NCBI RefSeq assembly: GCF_025356155.1
Contig: NZ_JANXUQ010000030.1
Location: 1 to 43,756 of the forward strand
Direction of reading: 5' to 3'
Length of the DNA stretch: 43,756 nt
Source of the DNA: Rhodoferax sp.
Lineage (GTDB): Bacteria; Pseudomonadota; Gammaproteobacteria; Burkholderiales; Burkholderiaceae_C
The translations under genes and the position numbers were made by a program. The notes beneath the pieces were generated by a model. That model was not told the origin of the DNA and made no database searches. It saw nothing but the letters and a program-made list of their open reading frames with translations. How positions within the stretch are numbered: the stretch's first letter is position 1; each line of letters starts with the position of its first letter. Shown here one piece after another: positions 34,523 to 43,363 of the stretch.

Positions 34523-35191
34523 CTATTCGATACGCTGCCCGGTGCGCTCCAGCCGTGGCAGCCAATTGCCCTTGATGGCGGCGGACGCGACGATGTGGTG
34601 CGCCTTGCCGATGAGCAGGTGGCGCGGCACGAAGCCGATGTAGCGCGAGTCGGCGCTGTTGTCGCGGTTGTCACCCAGGAAGAAATAACTGTCCTTGGGT
34701 ACCACCAGCGGCCCGAAGTCACGCCGGGCACCCATTTCGGGCAGAAACTGCACGGTGCGCTCGTTGCCGGCCACGCGTTCGCGGATCTGCAGCGCCGTGG
34801 TTGTAGAGCCGCTGTCCAAGGGCTCGGCGACCGGATCGGGCGCTGAGTACTGGGCTACCGCGCCATTGATCGTGAGCACCTCGCTGCGCATCTGCACCAC
34901 ATCACCCGGCAGGGCAACCAGGCGCTTGATAAGGCGAATGCCGTCTGCTGGTGACGTGAAGGTGATGACGTCACCACGCTGCGGCTCGCCGGTGCTGAAT
35001 ATTGCTGTGTCGCTGAGTGGCAGTTTGAAGTCGTAGGCCACCCGGTTCACCAGAACCACGTCGCCTTCCAAAATGGTGGGGCGCATGGAGCCTGAGGGGA
35101 TTGGATTCCAGTCGGCAATCGCCAGCCGAAAGAAACCAAAGCAGATCAAAAAGGCGATGAAGCCACGGTTCTGTTTCAGGAAATTTTTCAA
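34523..35191 (-). CDS. lepB: signal peptidase I (LepB type)
   Basis: A 222-residue inner-membrane protease that removes signal peptides. One transmembrane helix (about 9-27), the nucleophile PSGSMRPT (Ser35), the general base RLIKRLVALPGD (Lys89) and the C-box GDNRDNSADSRYIGFVP are present. It is shorter than E. coli LepB (324), lacking the second N-terminal helix. The start is TTG 35191 with GGAG seven bases upstream; no ATG gives the helix. It is not beside lepA/rnc, so it may be a second signal peptidase of this organism. Convergent with the CDF gene. Confidence 0.92.
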   Translation of the reverse strand: MKNFLKQNRGFIAFLICFGFFRLAIADWNPIPSGSMRPTILEGDVVLVNRVAYDFKLPLSDTAIFSTGEPQRGDVITFTSPADGIRLIKRLVALPGDVVQMRSEVLTINGAVAQYSAPDPVAEPLDSGSTTTALQIRERVAGNERTVQFLPEMGARRDFGPLVVPKDSYFFLGDNRDNSADSRYIGFVPRHLLIGKAHHIVASAAIKGNWLPRLERTGQRIE

Positions 35192-35240
35192 GGGCTACTC
35201 CGAGTGGACTGGGGCGTTGAAACGTGCTTGACAAATAAGT

Positions 35241-35456
35241 CTATACGCGGCGGGTCGAAATGACCACACGCTCAAGTGTCACGGTGCGTGGTGCGGTGTT
35301 GGTTTTTGCCAGGCTGGTGGTGGTATCCATGCTGTTGTGGCCATTGCTGGCCAGTTGCTCAAAGCCCATCAGCATGCTGCCGTGGAGCACCAGGAATGCG
35401 GTGGCGGCGATGGCGAAAGCGGTGATGCTGAAACGGTTGTTGCTAGTGAATGTCAT
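35241..35456 (-). CDS. small exported or membrane protein of unknown function
   Basis: A 71-residue protein with a single hydrophobic segment (FSITAFAIAATAFLVLHGSM) near the N-terminus and a basic end (TLERVVISTRRV). Whether it is a signal peptide or an anchor is unclear. ATG 35456 has GGAGAA with good spacing, supporting real translation. I have seen similar small proteins in Comamonadaceae but know no function. It lies 50 bp upstream of lepB on the same strand. Confidence 0.65.
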   Translation of the reverse strand: MTFTSNNRFSITAFAIAATAFLVLHGSMLMGFEQLASNGHNSMDTTTSLAKTNTAPRTVTLERVVISTRRV

Positions 35457-35602
35457 GGTGTTCTCCGGTGGTTTCGTTGCTGGTCGTTTGGGACCCGATG
35501 ACCGAACTGTAGGAGTGACCGATGTGCGTTGCCAGCGGCGTGCGACGGACTGCGCTTTGATGCGAAAGGCGGTTGAAATGGCGCGCTAGGCTGCGTGCCG
35601 AT

Positions 35603-35866
35603 TCAACGTTTGGTGCGTGCGTGGAAGCGTATGGGTTGCGTTTCGCCGTTGCGTTGTTTGTCCACCACCTTGTCGCATCCGCTGCAATCACAGCCGGAAG
35701 AAGTGGAGGCGGCGCGCTGCAAGGGCGCCTTCAGCCGCAGCCCCAGCGGCAGGCGCAATAGCCCTTGCGCGATCACGCGGCGGGCGGCTGCAGGCATCAG
35801 CGTCCACAGCGCATATAGGCTGCAGCCCGAGACCAGCAAACCGACAACCAGAAATTGAGTGTTCAC
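35603..35866 (-). CDS. FeoB-associated small Cys-rich membrane protein (DUF6587-like)
   Basis: An 87-residue protein with one N-terminal transmembrane helix (FLVVGLLVSGCSLYALWTLM) and a cysteine motif SGCDCSGCDKV near residue 60. It begins at GTG 35866, four bases after the feoB stop, with GGGAGGT upstream, so it is part of the feo operon. Many proteobacterial feo operons carry such a short Cys protein behind feoB. It may bind ferrous iron or assist FeoB; function unproven. Confidence 0.8.
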   Translation of the reverse strand: MNTQFLVVGLLVSGCSLYALWTLMPAAARRVIAQGLLRLPLGLRLKAPLQRAASTSSGCDCSGCDKVVDKQRNGETQPIRFHARTKR

Positions 35867-35870
35867 GCCG

Positions 35871-37769
35871 TCAACCTCCCAACCACAGCGTCAGCCGGTA
35901 GGTTGCAAACGACGCCGCATAGGCTAGCGCAAACATATAGGTTGCCATCAGGATGGGGTAGCGCCACGAATTGGTTTCACGCTTGACGACCGCCAGCGTC
36001 GAAATGCACTGCGGCGCAAACACATACCAGGCCAGCAACGAAAAGGCCGTGGCCAGCGACCAGCCCTGGGCGATGACCGGCGCCAGCGTGCTGGCTACGG
36101 AGTCACCAGCGGCCGACAGTGCATAGACGGTGCCCAGTGCGCCGACGGCCACCTCACGCGCCGCCAGGCCCGGCACCAGCGCCACTGAAATCTGCCAATT
36201 GAAACCGATGGGCGCAAACAAGGGCTCCAGAAAATGCCCGAGCATGCCGGCCATGCTGTACTGGATGGCCGGGCCGGTAGCACCTTTGGGCGCGCCGGGG
36301 TAGGTGGACAAGAACCACAGCACCACCATTAGCGCAAAAATGATGCCGCCCACGCGTTGCAGGAATATGCGCGCACGCTCCCACAAGCCCAGGGCCAGGT
36401 TGCGCACGCCTGGCAGGCGGTAGGGCGGCAACTCCAGCATCAGTGGCTGGTAACGGCTCTTCATCCACAGGCGTTTGAACACCCAGGCCACGGCCATGGC
36501 CGACACCACGCCGGCCACATACAGACCAAACAACGTCAGCCCGCGCAGGTTGAAGATGCCCACGCTGCGGTCTGGCACAAAGGCGCCAATCAGCAGGGCA
36601 TAGACCGGCAGGCGTGCCGAACAGGTCATCAGCGGCGCGACCATGATGGTGGCCAGCCGGTCCTGCCAATTGGCAATCGTGCGGGTGGCCATGATGCCGG
36701 GGATGGCGCAGGCAAAACTCGACAGCAGCGGGATGAAAGCCCGCCCAGACAGGCCCACCTTGCCCATCAGGTTGTCCAGCAAAAAGGCGGCACGCGGCAG
36801 GTAACCCGAATCTTCCAGCACCAGGATGAAGAAAAACAAAATCAGAATCTGCGGCAGGAATACCAGTACCCCACCAGCTCCGGCAATTACGCCGTCCACC
36901 AGCAAGCTGCGCAAGGGGCCGTCATCCATATGGGTGGTGGTCCACTCGGCCGTCCAGGCCATGGCGGCCTTTATGGCGTCCATGGGCACATTGGCCCATG
37001 AAAATACCGCCTGGAATATCAGGAACAACAACACCGCCAGTATCAACAGGCCCCACACCGGGTGCATGGCCAAGGCGTCGAGGCGGAAGTTAAACCGTTG
37101 GAACTGTCCGGCTTGTGGTGCGGCAATGGCCAGAATGCGCCGCACCTCGGTTTGTAAGGTGGCACTGTCGCGCGGGGGATGCGAGGTTGCTTCGGCCACG
37201 GCGGGCGCGGATGCGGCTGCCAACGTGCTGGCCAGAAGATCCCTATCCAGCTGGGCTAATAGTTTCGCGTGGCCGTTGTACTGGACGGCGACCGTCTCCA
37301 CGACCGGGCAACCCAGCTCGGCTGCAAGTTTGGCCACGTCAATAGCTAGACCTCGCTGGCGTGCCACGTCGGCCATGTTCAGCGCAACGATGACCGGGTG
37401 GCCCAGGCGCTGCACTTCGAGCACCAGACGCAAGTTCATGCGCAGATTGGTCGCATCGACGACAGCCACTATGGCGTCCACCGGTGCCTCACCCGCGCGC
37501 CGGCCTTCAATCACCTCTAGCGTGACTTCCTCATCTGGCGTGGCCGGGTGCAGGCTGTAGACACCAGGCAGGTCGATGACCGACACGGTCTTGCCACTGG
37601 CCAGGCGCAGCAGGCCCATCTTGCGCTCCACGGTCACACCGGCATAGTTGGCGACTTTCTGGCGCGCGCCGGTCAGCAGGTTGAACAGCGCAGTCTTGCC
37701 GCAGTTCGGGTTGCCGACCAAGGCTACATTCCAAGGTGTAGTGGGCAATGGGACAGCGGTGGCACTCAT
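35871..37769 (-). CDS. feoB: ferrous iron transporter FeoB
   Basis: A 632-residue inner-membrane Fe(II) transporter with an N-terminal G-domain. G1 is GNPNCGKT (19-26), switch region YAGVTVERKMG, G3 VIDLPGVYSL and G4 ALNMADVA. The membrane part (about 235-625) has the two gate repeats around FLPQILILFFFILVLEDSG and SCARLPVYALLIGAF. It is shorter than E. coli FeoB (773) as in many betaproteobacteria. ATG 37769 overlaps the feoA TGA (ATGA). The frame open to 37790 only shadows feoA. Confidence 0.95.
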   Translation of the reverse strand: MSATAVPLPTTPWNVALVGNPNCGKTALFNLLTGARQKVANYAGVTVERKMGLLRLASGKTVSVIDLPGVYSLHPATPDEEVTLEVIEGRRAGEAPVDAIVAVVDATNLRMNLRLVLEVQRLGHPVIVALNMADVARQRGLAIDVAKLAAELGCPVVETVAVQYNGHAKLLAQLDRDLLASTLAAASAPAVAEATSHPPRDSATLQTEVRRILAIAAPQAGQFQRFNFRLDALAMHPVWGLLILAVLLFLIFQAVFSWANVPMDAIKAAMAWTAEWTTTHMDDGPLRSLLVDGVIAGAGGVLVFLPQILILFFFILVLEDSGYLPRAAFLLDNLMGKVGLSGRAFIPLLSSFACAIPGIMATRTIANWQDRLATIMVAPLMTCSARLPVYALLIGAFVPDRSVGIFNLRGLTLFGLYVAGVVSAMAVAWVFKRLWMKSRYQPLMLELPPYRLPGVRNLALGLWERARIFLQRVGGIIFALMVVLWFLSTYPGAPKGATGPAIQYSMAGMLGHFLEPLFAPIGFNWQISVALVPGLAAREVAVGALGTVYALSAAGDSVASTLAPVIAQGWSLATAFSLLAWYVFAPQCISTLAVVKRETNSWRYPILMATYMFALAYAASFATYRLTLWLGG

Positions 37770-38008
37770 ACAGGGGTCACCTCTATGCAATCGGCTTCGA
37801 CAAAACGCAATGCAAACATGGTTTCACCGATCACAACGGCCAGCGGCTCGCGCCCGCCAGGGCCGCGGCGCATGAGCTGCAGTGGTTCACCGGGGATAAA
37901 GCCCAGTTCGCCCAAGCGCTGCAAGGTCGCGTTGTCTGCCAGCGCCGAATTGCCACTGACCCGCGCTACGGTGGCGTAGGACCCTGCGGGGAGATCGGTG
38001 AGGCGCAT
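37766..38008 (-). CDS. feoA: FeoA, cytoplasmic SH3-like partner of FeoB
   Basis: An 80-residue FeoA-domain protein that regulates FeoB. MRLTDLPAGSYATVARV opens the fold, followed by RLGELGFIPGEPLQLMRRGP and GETMFALRFVEADCIEVTP. ATG 38008 gives the usual FeoA length and is preferred over an open frame to 38170 that would run through the Fur box. No strong ribosome site is visible. Translationally coupled to feoB. Confidence 0.92.
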   Translation of the reverse strand: MRLTDLPAGSYATVARVSGNSALADNATLQRLGELGFIPGEPLQLMRRGPGGREPLAVVIGETMFALRFVEADCIEVTPV

Positions 38009-38052
38009 GGTGAACAAATAGACAGGTTGGTTTTGCCAGATGCGGCAATCTA

Positions 38053-38071
38053 AATGCGAGTCTATCTCATT
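38053..38071 (-). promoter_or_regulatory. Fur box upstream of feoA
   Basis: On the minus strand AATGAGATAGACTCGCATT matches the Fur consensus AATGAGAATNATTCTCATT at 14 of 18 defined positions, 45 bp upstream of the feoA start. Iron-loaded Fur is expected to repress feoAB here. Confidence 0.75.
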
Positions 38072-38286
38072 TAGAGAATGCCGACCTGTGCCGAGGCTTC
38101 TGCAGACTACACCGACGTACGGCAGCTCTGTGACGTGCAATGTGCCACTGGTCGCATGGGCCTGGTGCAACGCAGGCCGGTCGCCTATTCTTGGGCCATC
38201 GAGATCGGTAGCCCACCGCTGTCTTGATCACAGGAACAAGCCTGTGCCGTACGGTGCGGACACACGTGAAAGTAGAGGATGCAACC

Positions 38287-38649
38287 ATGACGTTGGCCCA
38301 AGAACTGGAAAACCTGGAACAGATGCACAACCGCGGAGCGCTGAGCGAGGCCGAGTTCGTCCAGGCCAAAGCGCGTCTGCTGCAACCCACCGCAGCGGCT
38401 GCCGCTGCTGCACCGCGGGTCGGCCCCAGCGCACTCAATGGCCTGCGCCGTTCCCATTCCGACCAATGGCTGGGCGGTGTATGCGGCGGACTCTCCGCCT
38501 TCACCGGTGTAGATAGCTGGCTGTGGCGCCTGCTGTTTGCGTTGATGGTGATTTGCGCAGGCACCGGCCTGTTGCTGTACGTGTTGATGTGGATTCTGGT
38601 GCCGCTGGAGCCCGAAACCTACCGCACGCCGCTGTCCAATAATTCCTGA
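38287..38649 (+). CDS. PspC-domain membrane protein
   Basis: A 120-residue protein. The N-terminal 40 residues form a SHOCT-like helical segment (LENLEQMHNRGALSEAEFVQ, then AKARLL), followed by an Ala linker and a PspC domain (about 60-115): WLGGVCGGLSAFTGVDSWLW and a transmembrane helix LLFALMVICAGTGLLLYVL. PspC modules respond to envelope stress in enterobacteria; no other psp genes are nearby. ATG 38287 has AGAGGA upstream. Its 3' end overlaps the end of the EAL gene by 31 bp on the opposite strand. Confidence 0.85.
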   Translation: MTLAQELENLEQMHNRGALSEAEFVQAKARLLQPTAAAAAAAPRVGPSALNGLRRSHSDQWLGGVCGGLSAFTGVDSWLWRLLFALMVICAGTGLLLYVLMWILVPLEPETYRTPLSNNS

Positions 38650-39995
38650 GCGGAAGCGGGCGCGGCCGCCAGCACATAGGCTTCAAACGCCTCGGCCGGC
38701 ACCGGCCGGCTGAACAGATAACCCTGGAACAGGTGGCAGCCGTTTTGCATCAAAAACTGCTGCTGCCCCAGCGTCTCCACCCCCTCGGCAATCACCGCGA
38801 AATGCAGGCTGTCGCCCAGACCGATGACCATGCGCGCAATGGCCGCATCGTTGCTGTCAGTCAGTATGTCGCGTATAAAAGACTGGTCGATCTTCAACTG
38901 GTCTAGCGGCAGGCGCTTGAGGTAGTTCAGCGACGAATAGCCGGTGCCAAAGTCATCCAGCGAAAAGCCCACGCCCAAAGCCCTTAGCTGCGCCATCTTG
39001 GCGATGATGTCGTCAATGTCGTGCACCAGCGAGCTCTCGGTCAGCTCCAGCTTCAGGCGGCGCGGCTGCACCCCGGTGCGCTCGATGACGGATTGCACCT
39101 GCTGCACAAAATCGGCCTGACGAAACTGCCGAACACTCACATTGACCGCCAGCGTCAGCCTGTCCATCCCCGGCTTGGCCGACCACTCCACCAACTGCGA
39201 GCAGGCCGTACCCAGCACCCATGCGCCCAGCGGCAGGATGAGCCCGGATTGTTCGGCCAGTGGAATGAATTCGTCCGGCGGCACGAGGCCCAACTTTGGG
39301 TGGCGCCAGCGCAGCAGCGCCTCGGCCCCTGTCACGTGCCCCTCGGACGTGACCTGCGGCTGGTAGGTCAAGAAAAACTCGCCGCGCATCAAGCCTTTGC
39401 GCAGAGCGACTTCCATCGCGGAGTGCTCGGCCAGATCCGCCACCATCACATGCACCAGTGCATAGATTCCCAGGGCCGAGAAGAAATTGTTGACCCAGGT
39501 GCCCCAGACACGCATGCCATCGGGCAGCGTATAGCCCATGTCGATACCTGCAGGCCAACTAGCCAACACCACAAAGCCGGTGCAGATAATGCCGGTCACG
39601 CTATACCGCATGGCTGGCGAGTCGTCGCGCAAAAAAACCAGCCCGGCGATCGCCAACACCAGCAAGAAGTTGTGGGTGGACCTGGGCGCCTGCGCACTGG
39701 GCACATCCAGCAGCAGACTGACGCCGCAAATGACGATGAACATACTGATGACCAGCAGGAAGAACGCAACGCGGGTGCGTTTGAAATGGGTCAGCACCGC
39801 AATCGTGATGCCCACAGCCAGCATGACCAGGTCCATGGCCACGATGGCCCAGGCTCCTCTGCTGGAGAAAAAAGCCGCCCAGCCCAGGCCCAGCACGATC
39901 AGAAGCGCCGCGCCAATCCACAACGTCATGCGCATGCGCCGCCGGTGAAGCTCTCGGCGGGGCGATCGGTTGGGGGTGTCGGGTGGCGTGTGCAT
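38619..39995 (-). CDS. membrane EAL-domain c-di-GMP phosphodiesterase
   Basis: A 458-residue protein with about six N-terminal transmembrane helices (about 23-190) and a C-terminal EAL domain (about 205-445). Catalytic motifs are intact: TGAEALLRW (EAL), LNVSV-type Asn in AVNVSVRQF, LELTES, DDFGTGYSSL (with the metal-binding DD), KIDQSFI, AEGVET and FQGYLFSRPV. It should therefore hydrolyse cyclic di-GMP to pGpG, without a GGDEF domain. The membrane part resembles an integral sensor. Convergent with the PspC gene with overlapping ends. Confidence 0.92.
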   Translation of the reverse strand: MHTPPDTPNRSPRRELHRRRMRMTLWIGAALLIVLGLGWAAFFSSRGAWAIVAMDLVMLAVGITIAVLTHFKRTRVAFFLLVISMFIVICGVSLLLDVPSAQAPRSTHNFLLVLAIAGLVFLRDDSPAMRYSVTGIICTGFVVLASWPAGIDMGYTLPDGMRVWGTWVNNFFSALGIYALVHVMVADLAEHSAMEVALRKGLMRGEFFLTYQPQVTSEGHVTGAEALLRWRHPKLGLVPPDEFIPLAEQSGLILPLGAWVLGTACSQLVEWSAKPGMDRLTLAVNVSVRQFRQADFVQQVQSVIERTGVQPRRLKLELTESSLVHDIDDIIAKMAQLRALGVGFSLDDFGTGYSSLNYLKRLPLDQLKIDQSFIRDILTDSNDAAIARMVIGLGDSLHFAVIAEGVETLGQQQFLMQNGCHLFQGYLFSRPVPAEAFEAYVLAAAPASAQELLDSGVR

Positions 39996-40040
39996 GGCGG
40001 GGGTGGACCCGTTACAGGCTAATGCCAGCTCCGCACAGCG

Positions 40041-40436
40041 TCAACTCTTTTTGTCTTGTGCGACCCGGTGTTGCCAATAGACAAAAAGTGGCGCGCCCAC
40101 AATCTCCAGCGCCGTGAAGCCGATGAAGGGAGTCAGCGGAAGGCCCACATTGACCATGGAAACCAGTCGGCCGATGCCACCCAGGAAAATCATCAACCAC
40201 AGAAAACGGAACAAAACCGTCTCTTGCGCGATACGCGGCACAAGCCACCAGCTCGCCAGTCCCAAGCCCAGCCATACACCGGCCAGAAAGCGCATATTGC
40301 TATCCAGCGTGGCGTCTTCAGGCAGATGCAGGCTGGCATACAGCGGGTCGCGTATGCCCATCATTTGCACAATACCGGTGATGACAGGCACTGCGCCCAT
40401 CAAAGCACTGACGATCTGCAGCGGTCGCTTGTTCAT
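40041..40436 (-). CDS. DUF4345-family membrane protein
   Basis: A 131-residue protein with about four transmembrane helices (LQIVSALMGAVPVITGIVQM, FLAGVWLGLGLASWWLV, FLWLMIFLGGIGRLVSMV, PFIGFTALEIVGAPLFVYW). The pattern RFLAGVWLGLGL, then FLGGIGRL, matches the DUF4345 family. ATG 40436 follows AGGAG. It lies 26 bp after another small membrane gene, forming a two-gene operon divergent from a TetR regulator. Function unknown. Confidence 0.8.
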   Translation of the reverse strand: MNKRPLQIVSALMGAVPVITGIVQMMGIRDPLYASLHLPEDATLDSNMRFLAGVWLGLGLASWWLVPRIAQETVLFRFLWLMIFLGGIGRLVSMVNVGLPLTPFIGFTALEIVGAPLFVYWQHRVAQDKKS

Positions 40437-40462
40437 GGCCAATCTCCTGTTGTACGTGTGGT

Positions 40463-40885
40463 TTAGTTGGCGAGCAGATCCAAAACCAGGCCAGCCGCAT
40501 ACAAAACATTGGCCAGCGCAATGCCGCGCAAAGGCACGCTGAACCAGTAGCGTTGGGCCAGCGCCAGGTAGGCCAGCAACACGGCCATACCCAATACCAG
40601 CAGAAAGAGGGATTGCCGCAACACCACCCACTGGACCAGCGCCAAATAAGCCCAGACCAACCCAAACAGCATGGCGCCCAGGCTGTGGCTGGCATGGAAG
40701 CCCTTGGCCGCGCGCGCCATCGTGGTCTGGCGCGAGATGATGGGCGACACCACCTTCAGCGCTTCGGTCACCACCGGATCGCGTGGGTCAAATTTGTTGC
40801 CAGAGAACGTGAACAGCAAATGCACACTGCCCAGCAGCCCGACTACAGCGGCGCTGGCGGTGATGAAAACGGGTGCGAGCAGCAT
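40463..40885 (-). CDS. small membrane protein, LIC_13387-like
   Basis: A 140-residue integral membrane protein with four hydrophobic segments (APVFITASAAVVGLLGSVHL, LGAMLFGLVWAYLALVQW, LFLLVLGMAVLLAYLALA, GIALANVLYAAGLVLDLL). The loop FSGNKFDPRDPVV and FHASHSLGAMLFG resemble proteins called LIC_13387 family in databases. ATG 40885 follows CAGGAG. Divergent from the TetR gene, which may control it. Function unknown. Confidence 0.75.
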   Translation of the reverse strand: MLLAPVFITASAAVVGLLGSVHLLFTFSGNKFDPRDPVVTEALKVVSPIISRQTTMARAAKGFHASHSLGAMLFGLVWAYLALVQWVVLRQSLFLLVLGMAVLLAYLALAQRYWFSVPLRGIALANVLYAAGLVLDLLAN

Positions 40886-40935
40886 GGCAACTCCTGGTAA
40901 ATGCAAACAATAGCTATCGGCGGTAAATCTTTACA

Positions 40936-40976
40936 GAGAAAAGATGTGTGTGAATTGTTGCATGCTTATCTTTCTC
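40936..40976. promoter_or_regulatory. candidate TetR operator, GAGAAA(A)GAT inverted repeat
   Basis: GAGAAAAGAT (40936-40945) and ATCTTTCTC (40968-40976) are inverted copies with a one-base difference, centred in the divergent promoter region between the TetR gene and the two small membrane genes. Arm spacing of 22 bp is wide for one dimer. Confidence 0.35.
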
Positions 40977-40992
40977 GTGTCAAGATACACCG

Positions 40993-41721
40993 ATGACCAC
41001 CTCCACAAGCCGCACCGTCAAGCCTGTTGCAAAGCCCCTCGCCGAGCGCACGGCACAGACCGTCAACCCCAGTAGACCTCGCACCGTGCGCAAGGCCATG
41101 ACGTCAGCGCCCAAGAGCTACCACCATGGCAATCTGCGCGAATCCTTGTTGACTGCCGCGGAGTCCACGCTGGCCGAGCGCGGCGTACACGGCACCACGT
41201 TGCGTGATGTGGCCAAGGCGGCTGGTGTATCCCACGCCGCGCCGTACCACCACTTCACCAGCCTGAACGACCTGCTCGCTGCGGTGGCCGAGCGGGGATT
41301 TATTGCGCTGGGTGATGCGATGCAAAAGGCGTCATTCACGCCCGACACACACGAGCGCCTGTTGCAGATCGGCCAGGCCTATGTGCGCTGTGCACGCGCC
41401 CAGCCCGCGCGCTTTCGGCTGATGTTTGCGCCGCAACTGGCCGGTTTGGCGTCCTCCCCTGCGCTCAAAGCGGCGTCCGACCGCGCCTTTGGCTTGCTGA
41501 TGGCGGCGTCGTGTGCACATGACAACGTCCATGGCCCCGAGCTGGCCCTGACCGGCTGGACCCTCTCGCATGGTCTGAGCAATCTGCTGATCGACGGTGC
41601 GCTGGACCATGTGCCTGGCGCGCTGCAGGACCCTGATGCCTTGGTGCGCCAATTGACGCTGCGGGCCTTGGGGCGAATGGCATCACGCCGCAGCGCCAGC
41701 AAGCCCCGCAAAGTGCCCTAG
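40993..41721 (+). CDS. TetR/AcrR-family transcriptional regulator
   Basis: A 242-residue regulator, with the N-terminal HTH (about 48-92: LTAAESTLAERGVHGTTLRD, VAKAAGVSHAAPYHHF) and a ligand-binding C-terminal region of the WHG type (TLSHGLSNLLIDGAL). The first 35 residues are a basic, low-complexity extension (KPVAKPLAERTAQT). An alternative ATG at 41098 has AAGG upstream and gives a standard-length TetR beginning just before SYHHGNLRESLL; which start is used is open. Divergent from two small membrane genes that it probably controls. Effector unknown. Confidence 0.88.
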   Translation: MTTSTSRTVKPVAKPLAERTAQTVNPSRPRTVRKAMTSAPKSYHHGNLRESLLTAAESTLAERGVHGTTLRDVAKAAGVSHAAPYHHFTSLNDLLAAVAERGFIALGDAMQKASFTPDTHERLLQIGQAYVRCARAQPARFRLMFAPQLAGLASSPALKAASDRAFGLLMAASCAHDNVHGPELALTGWTLSHGLSNLLIDGALDHVPGALQDPDALVRQLTLRALGRMASRRSASKPRKVP

Positions 41722-41765
41722 CCGTGGCATTAGACTGCGCCTTGCATTGCAAGGAGGCACAGCAC

Positions 41766-43265
41766 ATGGCAGACAGCAGCGACAAACCGATTCCAGACGA
41801 CGAAAAAAAACGCTTGCGTGAACGCGTGGAGCGCCTGCTGCTGCAGGCGCCGCAGACCAGCACTGGCAGTGTGGCCGTTGGCGGCAAGACGCTGCACTAC
41901 AGCGCCAGCGCGGGCTTTGTGCCCATCGTTGCGGATATGTCCGACAGCCACAAGGGCGAGCCGGATGCTGCGCTGTTTTTGACCAGCTATACATTGCAGC
42001 ACAAGGGTGTGGCGCCCAAGCCTGCGCAGCGCCCCATTTTGTTCGCCTTCAATGGTGGCCCGGGTTCCGCGTCGATTTGGTTGCACCTGGGTGCCCTGGG
42101 CCCAAAGCGCGTGCCCATCAACGACGACGGCAGCATGCCGCCCCCGCCCTATGGCGTGGAAGACAACCCCCACACCTGGTTTGAACATTTCGATCTGGTT
42201 TTTGTAGACCCACCCCACACCGGCTATTCGCTGACCGCCAGCGACGCAGCCCGCAAGAAAATGCTCAGCGTAGATGGTGATGTGGATGCGCTAGCTGAGT
42301 GCATACGCGTCCACCTGAGCCGCTCCCAGCGCTGGGGCTCCCCGGTCTACCTGGCGGGTGAAAGTTATGGCACCACACGCGGTGCAGCCTTGGCCGACAA
42401 GCTGCTGGACATGGGCATCGCGCTGGCCGGTGTCATTCTGGTCAGCTGCGCGATGGACATCCAGACACTGGAATTCGGTGGCAAGAATGACTTGGCGTAT
42501 GCGCTGTACCTGCCCGGCTTTGCGGCCGCCGCGCAGTACCACGGCAAGCTCAAGGGCACGCTGGGCGATTCGGGTGCACAGGCCAGGGCCGCGGCCGAAG
42601 CCTTTGTGCAGACCGACTACCTGGCCGCATTGCACCAGGGTGGCCGCCTGTCCGCCATGCAACGCAGCCGCATCGCCAAACGCATGGCCGAGCTAACCGG
42701 CATCCGCGCCGACGTCATTGAAGACAACGATCTGCGCATCTCCGACATGGTGTTCTTCAGCGAACTGCTGCGCGACCAGGGCCGCATGGTCGGCCGGCTC
42801 GAAGCCCGCGTCACCGGCCCCATGGGTGCACGCAAATCGCGCGATTGGGAATTTGACCCGGGGCTGGAGGCCATCTTCGGCCCCTACGCCATGGCCAGCC
42901 ACGCCTATATGCACGAGCAGTTGGGTGTGCAAACTGACCAGCGCTATGAAGTTTTGTCCATGGATGTCAACAAATCGTGGAACTGGCTGCAGGGCGAATC
43001 CAAAGGCAATAGCTACACCAGCACCAGCGGCGCACTGGCCCGCGCGCTGCGGCGCAACCCAAACCTGCGCGTGCTGGTTGCCAGTGGTTACTACGACCTG
43101 GGCACGCCCTACTCTGCCAGCGACTATTCGCTGGCCCGTATGGACTTGTCACCCGACGTCATGGCCCGCATCACACACCACTACTACGACGCTGGCCACA
43201 TGATGTACACCCGCACTGACGATCTGAAGAAGCTGAAGGCGGACTTGAAGGCTTGGTTGGGGTGA
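41766..43265 (+). CDS. S10-family serine carboxypeptidase
   Basis: A 499-residue peptidase of family S10. Motifs: FNGGPGSASIWLHLGALGP (oxyanion region), VFVDPPHTGYS, the nucleophile GESYGTTRG (Ser200), ASGYYDLGTPYSASDY (Asp) and YDAGHMMYTR (His). No signal peptide is visible, which is common in bacterial S10 members though the yeast ones are vacuolar. ATG 41766 follows AAGGAGG; the ATG-like start at 41724 lies just behind the TetR stop and has none. Role: removes C-terminal residues from peptides; substrate unknown. Confidence 0.92.
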   Translation: MADSSDKPIPDDEKKRLRERVERLLLQAPQTSTGSVAVGGKTLHYSASAGFVPIVADMSDSHKGEPDAALFLTSYTLQHKGVAPKPAQRPILFAFNGGPGSASIWLHLGALGPKRVPINDDGSMPPPPYGVEDNPHTWFEHFDLVFVDPPHTGYSLTASDAARKKMLSVDGDVDALAECIRVHLSRSQRWGSPVYLAGESYGTTRGAALADKLLDMGIALAGVILVSCAMDIQTLEFGGKNDLAYALYLPGFAAAAQYHGKLKGTLGDSGAQARAAAEAFVQTDYLAALHQGGRLSAMQRSRIAKRMAELTGIRADVIEDNDLRISDMVFFSELLRDQGRMVGRLEARVTGPMGARKSRDWEFDPGLEAIFGPYAMASHAYMHEQLGVQTDQRYEVLSMDVNKSWNWLQGESKGNSYTSTSGALARALRRNPNLRVLVASGYYDLGTPYSASDYSLARMDLSPDVMARITHHYYDAGHMMYTRTDDLKKLKADLKAWLG

Positions 43266-43363
43266 ACGGGGTGCCTGTTGCGAACGGTGGGATACAGGCG
43301 GTTTCTTTGAAGTTGGTCTTTTTTGGGGGGATGGACCTCGCTTTTTTGAACAGCCTTCAACGG

